From positions 2,666,001 through 2,730,000 of the forward strand of contig NZ_CP023688.1 in assembly GCF_008704655.1 (NCBI RefSeq): a DNA stretch of 64,000 nucleotides, read 5' to 3'. Positions within the stretch are counted from its first letter, which is position 1; every line of letters begins with the position of its first letter. Below, piece by piece: positions 8,390 to 17,153 of the stretch. A program made the translations under genes and the position numbers. Source of the stretch: Streptomyces rimosus. Lineage in GTDB: Bacteria; Actinomycetota; Actinomycetes; Streptomycetales; Streptomycetaceae. The notes under the pieces were generated by a model. The model was not told where the DNA came from and did not search any database. It saw only the letters and a program-made list of their open reading frames with translations.

Positions 8390-9453
8390 GCCGCCACCTC
8401 GATCCGGGTGTCGTCGCCCACCAGCAGCCGGTGCCGCCCGTCGCCGGGGCGGGCCCGGCCGATGCGGGCGGCACGGCCGATCAGCGAGCCGGTCAGGCCG
8501 CCGACCCGGTCGATCGTCACGCCGTCGAGGGTGACGGAGTCCGCGATCCCGGCATGGCGCAGAACGCAGTCGCGCCCCAGGGCGGTGTACGGGCCGACGT
8601 GGCTGTCCTCGACGACGGTGCCCGCGCCGATCAGGACCGGTCCCTCGATCACCGATCCGGTCACCCGGGCACCGGCCTCGATCACGACGGGCCCGGTGAG
8701 CCGACTCGCGGCGTCCACGCCGCCCGCCAGCGCGGGCCGGATGCCCTCCAGGAGCCTGCGGTTGCAGGCGAGCACGTCCTCGGCGCACCCGATGTCGCGC
8801 CAGTAGCCGCCGTACTCCCCCGCCCGGACCTCCGCGCCCGCGTCGATCAGCCACTGCACGGCGTCGGTGATCTCCAGTTCGCCGCGGCGGCCCGGCGCGA
8901 TGGCGGCCACCGCACGGTGCACCTCGGCGGTGAAGAAGTAGACGCCGACCAGCGCGAGATCACTGCGCGGCCGGTCCGGCTTCTCCGTCACCCGCAGCAC
9001 GGCGCCGTCCGCGTCCAGCTCCGCGACGCCGAAGCGGCGCGGGTCGGGCACCTTCTGGACGACCAGCTGTGCGGCGGGGCGGCGGGCGGCGAATCGCGCG
9101 GCGAGCGCGCCGATCCCCTCGGGCAGCACATTGTCACCGAGGTGGAGCACGAAATTCTCGGCGCCCAGGAAATCCCGGCCGAGGACCACGCAATGCGCCA
9201 GCCCCAGCGGCTGCTCCTGGTGGAGAAAGGTGAGCCGTACGCCGAGGTCCGCGCCGTCTCCGAGAGCCGCCGCGATGCGCCGGTCCCGTGCGTCGACGAC
9301 AATGCCGATATCCGTGACGCCCAGCTCCCGCAGGTTTTCCAGGACATGCCGCAGTACCGGCTTGCCCGCGACGGGGATCAGTTGCTTGGGCATCGCATAC
9401 GTGAAAGGGCGGAGTCGGGTTCCCGTTCCGCCGGACAGCACCAGAGCCTTCAT
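8386..9453 (-). CDS. rmlA: glucose-1-phosphate thymidylyltransferase, long (StrD/RmlA) form
   Basis: 355 aa. The N-terminal nucleotidyltransferase signature [20 protein letters not shown] is followed by the HLGDN metal site, and the C-terminal third forms left-handed beta-helix-like repeats ([21 protein letters not shown]). This longer architecture is that of the secondary-metabolite StrD group, not the short RmlA of wall biosynthesis. It makes dTDP-glucose and is the first gene of the five-gene sugar operon. No clear Shine-Dalgarno precedes the ATG at 9453 (the upstream bases read CTCCTTTGGC), which is odd for the lead gene of an operon. The candidate operator at 9501..9534 lies about 50 nt upstream. 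Confidence 0.93.
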   Translation of the reverse strand: MKALVLSGGTGTRLRPFTYAMPKQLIPVAGKPVLRHVLENLRELGVTDIGIVVDARDRRIAAALGDGADLGVRLTFLHQEQPLGLAHCVVLGRDFLGAENFVLHLGDNVLPEGIGALAARFAARRPAAQLVVQKVPDPRRFGVAELDADGAVLRVTEKPDRPRSDLALVGVYFFTAEVHRAVAAIAPGRRGELEITDAVQWLIDAGAEVRAGEYGGYWRDIGCAEDVLACNRRLLEGIRPALAGGVDAASRLTGPVVIEAGARVTGSVIEGPVLIGAGTVVEDSHVGPYTALGRDCVLRHAGIADSVTLDGVTIDRVGGLTGSLIGRAARIGRARPGDGRHRLLVGDDTRIEVAA

Positions 9454-9500
9454 GCCAAAGGAGTGTCGGCGCGCCCGCCGTACGAAAGAAGGGGCTGCCG

Positions 9501-9534
9501 GTGGACCGAACCGGCCATGTCCCTTTCGGTCCAC
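9501..9534. promoter_or_regulatory. candidate cluster operator, copy 2
   Basis: Ten-bp inverted arms GTGGACCGAA and TTCGGTCCAC flank a 14-nt centre (CCGGCCATGTCCCT). The inner 30 bp match the site at 1298..1327 in arms, spacing and most of the centre (consensus CCGKCCATGKCC). It sits between the regulator gene end (9621) and the rmlA start (9453), close enough to the rmlA start to overlap its promoter. Confidence 0.68.
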
Positions 9535-9620
9535 ACGCCGGCCGCCAGTGAAAGGCGCGCGGAATTCCGGCCGGTCGTGGTGGACCGGCCGGACATTCCC
9601 TGCTCGTGCGGTGCGGCGCG

Positions 9621-10640
9621 TCAGGCGGAGGATGCCGGGAGATACCCCAACTGGGCGGCGAGCACGCCTGCCTGGAACCGACTGCGCGCCTTCATGCCCG
9701 CCATCGCGTCGGTCGCGATCCGGCGGGCCGTACGGGCCGAGACACCCAGCCGCCGGGCGACGGTGGCGTCCGTGTGCCCCTCGGCGAGCAGTTGCAGCGC
9801 GGCCAGATGCTGCCGGGTGAAGCCGTCCGCCGCGCGCCGGGACGGCGGCGGCCCCAGCCGCTCGGCCGCTGCCCACACAGCGTCGAACAGCGTGCTCAGC
9901 GCGGTGACCACGCCGTGCACCCGTACGGAGACGGCAGTCTGCGCGGTGTCCTCGGCGGAGGCGCAGACGAGCGCGGAGCGGCGGTCCACGACGACCATAC
10001 GGGTGGGCAGCACGGCGGCCGTACGGACTTCCGCCCCCGCCGACGCCAGCCACTCGGCGTGGGCCACGGCCGCCGGATCGTGCCGGGCGCTGTCCAGGCA
10101 GACGGTGCGCACACGCATTCCACGGGCCAGCAGCTTCTCGTACAGCGGCCGCAGCGGCGGCAGTTCGGGCAACGTGCCGGGCGGCCCGCCCGCGAACACC
10201 TGCAATTCCTCTTCGGCGGCCGCGCCCATTTCCGCCAGGTGGTCGGATATCCGGTCGGCGCCGGCCAGCCGGAGCACGCCGTGGTCGGCGGCGGATTGCT
10301 GGGGCACGGCGAATTCGGAGACGAGCCGGGCGGCGGCGGCCCGGCTTTCCTCCACACGCTGCTGTTGCGCGGCGAGTTCGGCCTGCTGCCGGGCGAGCAG
10401 GATATCCATGCCCAGCCGCGGGCTAACCGCGTACAGCCGGCCGGAGTGCTCCGCCGAAGGGCGTACCAGCGCCAGTTCGGCCAGGCGGCCCAAGGCCCGT
10501 TCGACTTCCCGCCCGGTCATTCCCGTATGGTCCGCCAAAGTGGCCGGCGTGGCGTACGGCCGGGCCAGCAGGGCCCGGTAGACCGTTTCCGTCTCCGGCT
10601 CGACGCCGAGCCTCCCGAGAACGTGTTCCGACGTGCGCAC
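9621..10640 (-). CDS. transcriptional regulator: N-terminal TrmB-like winged helix plus C-terminal LuxR-type HTH
   Basis: 339 aa. Residues about 5-65 (ETETVYRALLARPYATPATLADHTGMTGREVERALGRL, only partly quoted elsewhere) look like a winged-helix domain of the TrmB type. A coiled region with Ala/Gln-rich repeats follows near residues 85-110. The middle resembles a phospholipase D-like or effector-binding domain seen in similar regulators. The C-terminal 60 residues (LLAEGHTDATVARRLGVSA) form a LuxR/GerE helix-turn-helix. I chose GTG at 10640, not the ATG 27 nt upstream, because GGGGGGAAGAG lies just in front of it. It lies at the edge of the cluster, downstream of nothing in the operon, and is the natural pathway-specific regulator. 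Activator or repressor role is not visible. Confidence 0.8.
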   Translation of the reverse strand: MRTSEHVLGRLGVEPETETVYRALLARPYATPATLADHTGMTGREVERALGRLAELALVRPSAEHSGRLYAVSPRLGMDILLARQQAELAAQQQRVEESRAAAARLVSEFAVPQQSAADHGVLRLAGADRISDHLAEMGAAAEEELQVFAGGPPGTLPELPPLRPLYEKLLARGMRVRTVCLDSARHDPAAVAHAEWLASAGAEVRTAAVLPTRMVVVDRRSALVCASAEDTAQTAVSVRVHGVVTALSTLFDAVWAAAERLGPPPSRRAADGFTRQHLAALQLLAEGHTDATVARRLGVSARTARRIATDAMAGMKARSRFQAGVLAAQLGYLPASSA

Positions 10641-10800
10641 AACTCTTCCCCCCTGGAAATGCGGCACCTGATGCGGGCACCGGGCGCCCCCTGCGCCCGG
10701 CCCAATCGGGGAGCCCCTGCGAACGGCCCCCGTCCGGAATCACGGATGCCGGACCCGCACGACTCAGCGCGGCGCCGTGAATGGCCGGTTCGTGTCCCTC
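10641..10800. promoter_or_regulatory. upstream region of the regulator, with an operator-like half-site at 10779..10797
   Basis: Read on the minus strand, 10797..10779 is GGACACGAACCGGCCATTC. It matches the left half and centre of the operator at 9503 (GGACCGAACCGGCCATGTC) apart from one inserted base and a change at the end; the right arm is not conserved. It lies about 140 nt upstream of the regulator start, a plausible autoregulatory position. The match could be chance in GC-rich DNA. Confidence 0.35.
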
Positions 10801-11253
10801 TCACGGCCCGGTCGCGAGTGAGGCGGCGGCCTCGTGCATCGCCAGTTCGAGCACCGCCGGTTCGGTGAGCCGCCCCGTGCCGTCGGGGATGACGAGCCAG
10901 CGCACGCCGCCCGTCGCCCGGCCCGGATAGGGAACCACGATCCAGCTGCCGCTCCCCGCGCCGCGCACCCCGGTGCCCAGCCAGCGCGCGGCCGTGCCCG
11001 GCGGCACGAAGAAGCCCGTACGGGCGTCCCCGAAGTCCCCGAGCACCGGCCCCGGCCGCTCCGTCACCCGCGTCAGCACGTCCAGCGTCGGGCGTCCCAG
11101 CGCGCCGGGCACGATCAGTACGTCCCAGAGCCGGCCGGCCGGGAGGAGCGCGACCCCGAGGGGGTTGCGCTCCCACTCCCACCGGCAGGCGTCGGGGTCC
11201 GCTGCCGCCGTCACCAGCCACTCCACTGCGTTTTTAGCCCCCGCGGCGTCCAT
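10801..11253 (-). CDS. hypothetical protein, 150 aa
   Basis: Soluble, acidic protein with no signal peptide or membrane segment. The start ATG at 11253 gives MDAAGAKNAVEWL, with a Trp-rich segment (CRWEWERNPLG) near residue 25 and a C-terminal helix. Codon bias is typical of the neighbourhood, so it is a real gene. I do not recognise a family. It lies 230 nt downstream of the FAD oxidoreductase of the polyamine operon, on the same strand, and may be co-transcribed. It marks where the accessory cluster gives way to core-type genes. Confidence 0.7.
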   Translation of the reverse strand: MDAAGAKNAVEWLVTAAADPDACRWEWERNPLGVALLPAGRLWDVLIVPGALGRPTLDVLTRVTERPGPVLGDFGDARTGFFVPPGTAARWLGTGVRGAGSGSWIVVPYPGRATGGVRWLVIPDGTGRLTEPAVLELAMHEAAASLATGP

Positions 11254-11483
11254 GTCCCCTCGCTTCCGCGGTCCGCTCGGACCGCTGTCCGCCCGGTGAG
11301 AGACCGCGGCGGCGGCATCCTTACACGGGTTTGCCGGGGTTTTTCGCGGTGGACGGAAGCAGCGGGGGGCGTGGAGTGGCGCGTACGGGGGCTTTGGACG
11401 GCGGGCGCGCCCGAGGAGGTACGAGCGCGCCCGCGAGGGGACCGACGCGCCGGGGAATCGCGCCCGCCGTACGGCCGGTGCGG

Positions 11484-12899
11484 TCAGCTGTCGAAGCCGA
11501 GCCCGGCCCTGTCCATCGCCCGCAGCCACAGGTTGCGGCGCCCGCCGTGGGTGTCGGCCCTCGTCATGGACCACTGCGTGAGGCCGATCCCGGCCCAGCG
11601 CAGCGGCTCCGGCGGGAACGGCAGCGGCTTCGTACGGACCATCTCCAGCTCGGTGCGCTCCGTGCGCTCGCCCGCCAGGAAGTCGAGCATGACCTCCGCG
11701 CCGAAGCGGGTGGCGCCCACGCCCAGCCCCGTGTAGCCGGCCGCGTAGGCGACCCGTCCGGCGTGCGCGGTGCCGAAGAAGGCCGAGAAGCGCGAGCAGG
11801 TATCGATGGCGCCGCCCCATGCGTGGGTGAAGCGCAGCCCCGCCAGCTGCGGGAAGCACTGGAAGAAGTGCCGGGCCAGCTTCTCGTACGTGGCCGGGCG
11901 GTGGTCGTACTCGGCGCGGACCGACGCGCCGAAGCGGTAGACGGCGTCGTAGCCGCCCCACAGGATGCAGTGGTCGGTGGTCAGGCGGAAGTAGTGGAAG
12001 TGGTGGTTGCTGTCCGACAGGCCCTGGCGGCCCCGCCACCCGATGGCGGCCAGCTGCCCGTCCGACAGCGGCTCGGTCATCAGCGCGTGGTCGTAGACCG
12101 GGACGACGTAGGGGCGCACGCGGCGCACCAGGGACGGGAAGACGTTGGTACCCAGCGCGACCCGGCGGGCGAAGACCCGGCCGTACGGCGTGCGGGCCGC
12201 CATGCCGAGGCCGTCGGCGGCCAGGGCGGTGGCGGGGGTGTGCTCGTAGATCCGTACGCCGAGGTCCTGGCACGCCTTCTTCAGGCCCCAGGCCAGCCGC
12301 GCGGGGTGGAGCATGGCGACGCCCGTACGGTTCCAGAGGCCGGCCAGGAAGGTCGGCGAGTCGACCTGCGCGCGCAGCGCCTCGCGGTCGAGGTACTCGA
12401 TGCCGGTCAGGCCCAGCCGTTCGGCCTGTTGGGCGCTCTCCTTCAGCTCGGCGACCTGGTGGGGTTCGGTGGCGACGTCGATCTCGCCGGTGCGCTCGAA
12501 GGCGCAGTCGATGCCGTGGCGGGCGATGGTGTCCTCGATGGCGTCGAGGTTGCGGGCGCCGAGTTCTTCGAGTTTCCTCAGCTCGCCCGGCCAGCGGTCC
12601 AGGCCGTTGCCGAGGCCGTGGGTCAGGGAGGCGGCGCAGAAGCCGCCGTTGCGGCCGGAGGCGGCCCAGCCGACCTCCTGGCCCTCGACGAGGACGACGT
12701 CGCGTGCGGGGTCGCGTTCCTTGGCGATCAGGGCGGTCCACAGGCCCGAGTAGCCGCCGCCGACGACGAGCAGGTCGGTGTGCTCGTCGCCGACGAGGGC
12801 GGGGAGGGCGGCCGGACGGTTCTCGTCGTCCAGCCAGAAGGAGATCGGGGCGGCGTCCGCGAGGGCGTGGACGGGGGTGGTCATGGCAGCTCGTGCCAT
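11484..12899 (-). CDS. FAD-dependent amine oxidoreductase (DAO/PuuB-like)
   Basis: 471 aa. The FAD-binding dinucleotide fold is seen near residue 40 (DLLVVGGGYSGLWTALIAKE), with the second conserved block SGRNGGFCAASLTHG near residue 75 and the C-terminal AAGYTGLGVGATRFGAEVML. This architecture is that of gamma-glutamylputrescine oxidase/glycine oxidase-type enzymes, which oxidise secondary or primary amines and release H2O2. The start at 12899 has GAGGAG about 9 nt upstream. It follows potC by 5 nt and belongs to the putrescine/spermidine importer operon, so an imported polyamine or its gamma-glutamyl derivative is the likely substrate. Substrate identity is inferred from context only. Confidence 0.85.
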   Translation of the reverse strand: MARAAMTTPVHALADAAPISFWLDDENRPAALPALVGDEHTDLLVVGGGYSGLWTALIAKERDPARDVVLVEGQEVGWAASGRNGGFCAASLTHGLGNGLDRWPGELRKLEELGARNLDAIEDTIARHGIDCAFERTGEIDVATEPHQVAELKESAQQAERLGLTGIEYLDREALRAQVDSPTFLAGLWNRTGVAMLHPARLAWGLKKACQDLGVRIYEHTPATALAADGLGMAARTPYGRVFARRVALGTNVFPSLVRRVRPYVVPVYDHALMTEPLSDGQLAAIGWRGRQGLSDSNHHFHYFRLTTDHCILWGGYDAVYRFGASVRAEYDHRPATYEKLARHFFQCFPQLAGLRFTHAWGGAIDTCSRFSAFFGTAHAGRVAYAAGYTGLGVGATRFGAEVMLDFLAGERTERTELEMVRTKPLPFPPEPLRWAGIGLTQWSMTRADTHGGRRNLWLRAMDRAGLGFDS

Positions 12900-12904
12900 G
12901 GTTC

Positions 12905-13702
12905 TCAGCTCCTCTTCCGGCGTCCGGAGAGCAGCTGTGCCCCCAGGACGCAGAGCACGGCGATCAGGAACATCGCCGTTCCGATGACATTGATCTGAAC
13001 GGGTGTGCCACGCTGCGCCGATCCCCAGACGAACATGGGGAACGTCACAGTCGAGCCGGCGTTGAAGTTGGTGATGATGAAGTCGTCGAAGGACAGCGCG
13101 AAGGAGAGCAGCGCGCCGGCCGCGATGCCGGGCGCGGCGATCGGCAGGGTCACGCGCAGGAACGTCTGCGCGGGCGAGGCGTAGAGGTCCTGGGCCGCCT
13201 GTTCCAGGCGCGGGTCCATGCTCATGACGCGGGCCTTGACCGCCGTGACGACAAAGCTCAGGCAGAACATGACGTGCGCGATCAGGATCGTCCAGAAGCC
13301 GAACCGGATGCCCATGTTGAGGAACAGGGTGGCCAGCGAGGCGGCCATCACCACCTCGGGCATCGCCATCGGCAGGAAGATCAGGGTGTTGACGGCGGGC
13401 CGGGCGCGGAAGCGGTAGCGGGCCAGGGCGAACGCGATCATGGTGCCGAGGACGGTCGCGCCGACCGTCGACCAGACGGCGATCTGCAGGCTCAGGCCCA
13501 GCGAGCCGCACAGGTCGGCGACGCCGCACGGGTCGGTCCAGGCGTCCGTGGCGAAGCGCTGCCACTCGTAGTTGAAGCGCCCGTTGGGCTTGTTGAACGA
13601 GAAGACCAGCACGACGAGGTTGGGCAGCAGCAGGTACGCGAGCGTGGCCAGGCCCGCGAGCACGACTAGGTGGCGGCGCAGCCACCGGAGTACGGCCCTC
13701 AC
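12905..13702 (-). CDS. ABC transporter permease, PotC type (polyamine)
   Basis: 265 aa integral membrane protein with about six predicted transmembrane segments and the EAA loop (EQAAQDLYASPAQTFLRVTLP) near residue 175. The preceding hydrophobic block is typical of PotC/YdcV subunits. The GTG start at 13702 overlaps the TGA of the PotB-like gene, as expected for subunits made in fixed ratio. With PotB it forms the membrane channel of the importer, energised by the PotA-like ATPase. Confidence 0.9.
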   Translation of the reverse strand: MRAVLRWLRRHLVVLAGLATLAYLLLPNLVVLVFSFNKPNGRFNYEWQRFATDAWTDPCGVADLCGSLGLSLQIAVWSTVGATVLGTMIAFALARYRFRARPAVNTLIFLPMAMPEVVMAASLATLFLNMGIRFGFWTILIAHVMFCLSFVVTAVKARVMSMDPRLEQAAQDLYASPAQTFLRVTLPIAAPGIAAGALLSFALSFDDFIITNFNAGSTVTFPMFVWGSAQRGTPVQINVIGTAMFLIAVLCVLGAQLLSGRRKRS

Positions 13703-14627
13703 ACCAGGCCCTCCGTCCCGGACTTGCGGATGTAGATGGTGACCATGGCGAGGATGGCCGCCATGAGGATGAAGGAGAGCGCGGCGGCCGTCGGGTAGTC
13801 CAGGACGCGCAGGAACTGCGACTGGATGACGTTGCCGATCATCTTCTGGTCGGTGGAGCCGAGCAGTTCGGCGTTGATGTAGTCACCGGCGGCCGGAATG
13901 AAGGTCAGCAGCGTGCCGGCCACCACGCCCGGCATGGACAGCGGAAACGTCACCCGGCGGAAGGTGGTGACGGGGCGGGCGTACAGGTCGCCGGCGGCCT
14001 CGTGCAGCCGCGGGTCGATGCGCTCCAGCGAGGTGTACAGCGGCAGCACCATGAACGGCAGGAAGTTGTACGTCAGGCCGCACACCACTGCCAGCGGCGT
14101 GGCCAGCAGCCGCTGCCCCTCGGTCAGCCCCAGCCAGCTCGTCACGTCCAGGACGTGCAGCGAGTTCAGTACGCCGACCACCGGGCCGCCGTCCGCCAGG
14201 ATCGTCTTCCAGGCCAGCGTGCGGATCAGGAAGCTGGTGAAGAACGGGGCGACGACCAGGATCATCACGACGTTGCGCCAGCGGCCCGCCTTGAAGGCGA
14301 TGAGGTACGCGAGCGGGTAGCCCAGCACCAGGCAGAGCGCCGTCGCGGTGGCCGCGTAGCCGACCGAGCGCAGGAACTGGGGCCAGTACTCCCCCAGCGC
14401 GTCCCAGTAGGTGGCGAAGTGCCAGGTGAGCTTGAAGCCCTCTTCGAGGGAGCCGGTCTGTACGGACGTGGACGCCTGGTAGACCAGCGGTGCGGCGAAG
14501 AAGACGACCAGCCAGAGGATGCCGGGGAGCAGCAGCCAGTACGGCACGAGGCGCTTGCGCGTCGCGCGCCCGCGGGCCTTCGGTGCGTCCTCGGGGGCGG
14601 CGGGCGGCGGCGCTTCGGCGGTCGTCG

Positions 14628-14631
<4 letters not shown>
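13699..14631 (-). CDS. ABC transporter permease, PotB type (polyamine)
   Basis: 310 aa. A cytoplasmic Pro/Ala-rich N-terminus of about 30 residues precedes six predicted transmembrane segments starting at YWLLLPGILWLVVFFAAPLV. The EAA loop is visible (HEAAGDLYARPVTTFRRVTFP) near residue 230. Start and stop overlap the flanking potA and potC genes by 4 nt each. It would heterodimerise with the PotC-like subunit. Confidence 0.9.
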
Positions 14632-15776
<1,145 letters not shown>

Positions 15777-15834
15777 GGGTGGTCCCGTGGGTCGGAGGGC
15801 GGTCGGGGCCGGTGCGTGGCCGGGCGTTACGGTC

Positions 15835-17082
15835 TCAGGCACCCGTGAGATCGGCGAATTTCCGGGCGAAGTCCTTGCTCTCCTCGCCGTGCAGAGCACG
15901 GAAGGAATGCGACCGGGCGGCCATCTCCCGGTCCGGGAGGATCAGCGGGTTGTCCGCCAGGTCCCGGTCGATCTTCGCCAGTTCCTCGCGTACGCCGTCG
16001 ACCGGGCACACATAGTTGATGTACGCCGCGATCCGCGCCGCCACCTTCGGCTCGTAGCAGTAGTCGATGAGGCGTTCGGCGTTCTTCTTGTGGCGGGCCT
16101 GATCAGGAACCAGCAGATTGTCCGTGGACGTCATGTAACCCGCGCGCGGCACGGCGTATTTGATGTCCGGGTTGTCGTGCTGGAGCTGGACCACGTCCCC
16201 GGCCCAGGCCACGCACGCCGCGAGATCGCCCTTGCTCAGGTCGTTGATGTAGTCGTTGCCGGTGAAGCGCCGGATCTGCTTGCTGTCCACGCCCTTCTGG
16301 AGCCGGGCGATCGCGGCGTCGAAATCGTCCGCCGTACAGTCCTCGGGGCGCTTTCCCATGTCCAGCAGGGTCAGCCCGACACTGTCCCGCATTTCCGACA
16401 GGAATCCGACCCGGCCCTTGAGCTTCGGGTCGTCCAGCAATTGGCTGACGGAATCGACCGTACGCCCGCCGGTGGCCTTCACGTTGTACGCGATGACGGC
16501 CGGGATTCCCGTCCAGGGATAGGAATGGGCGCGCCCCGGGTCCCAGTCCGGATCGCGGAACTGTTCCGAGAGATTGGCGCGCGCATGGGGCAGGGACGCG
16601 GCGTCCAGTTTCTGCACCCAGCCGAGCCCGATCATCCGCGCGCACATCCAGTCGGTGAGCACGATCAGGTCCCGGCCGGTGTCCTGCCCGGCCGCCAGCT
16701 GCGCCTGGATCTTGCCGAAGAATTCGTCGTTGTCGTTGACGTCCTCGGTGTATTTCACCGCTATTCCGGTGCGCCGGGTGAAGGCGTCGAGCGTCGGCCG
16801 GCGCTTGCCGTCGTCGCTGACGTCCAGGTACTCCGTCCAGTTGGAGAAGCTGACACGTTTCTCCTGCCCGGAGCGGTCCACCGACCGCCCCGCGTCCGTA
16901 CGGCCCGCGGGCGGAATGCCGCAGGCCGACAGCGCGCCGAGACCGCCGAGCGCCAGCGCGCCCGCCCCGCCCGCGCGCAGCAGCGACCGCCGGGTCATGG
17001 CCATCCGGCCGTCGGTGAGGCTGCGCCGTACGGCGGCGAGCTCGGGCGCGGACAGGCTCCCGGGCTGCTGGGTGTCCTCCAT
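15835..17082 (-). CDS. PotD-type polyamine-binding lipoprotein with Tat signal
   Basis: 415 aa. After about 27 leading residues a twin-arginine signal (MTRRSLLRAGGAGALALGG) ends in a lipobox with Cys (ALSAC), so it should be folded before export and lipid-anchored outside the membrane. The mature protein has PotD landmarks: FSNWTEYLD, the acidic VNDNDEFFGKI block and FTGNDYINDL. These are shared with a second PotD-like protein at 25101..26285. It is encoded between aldehyde dehydrogenase and potA, so it delivers substrate to the PotABC permease. The leader before the RR is long; translation may really begin at an internal Met just before the Tat motif. Confidence 0.9.
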   Translation of the reverse strand: MEDTQQPGSLSAPELAAVRRSLTDGRMAMTRRSLLRAGGAGALALGGLGALSACGIPPAGRTDAGRSVDRSGQEKRVSFSNWTEYLDVSDDGKRRPTLDAFTRRTGIAVKYTEDVNDNDEFFGKIQAQLAAGQDTGRDLIVLTDWMCARMIGLGWVQKLDAASLPHARANLSEQFRDPDWDPGRAHSYPWTGIPAVIAYNVKATGGRTVDSVSQLLDDPKLKGRVGFLSEMRDSVGLTLLDMGKRPEDCTADDFDAAIARLQKGVDSKQIRRFTGNDYINDLSKGDLAACVAWAGDVVQLQHDNPDIKYAVPRAGYMTSTDNLLVPDQARHKKNAERLIDYCYEPKVAARIAAYINYVCPVDGVREELAKIDRDLADNPLILPDREMAARSHSFRALHGEESKDFARKFADLTGA

Positions 17083-17153
17083 ACGCGGTGCCCTTTCAGG
17101 ATGAGCCCGGTGGTCAGCCGGTGCGGCCGTGTGCGGCGACTGCCGCCCCGCTC

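Noticed and set aside
11268..11285. Palindrome GCGGTCCGCTCGGACCGC as a third cluster operator
   Set aside because: Its arms and spacing differ from GGACCGAA-N14-TTCGGTCC and it lies in front of a core-type gene.
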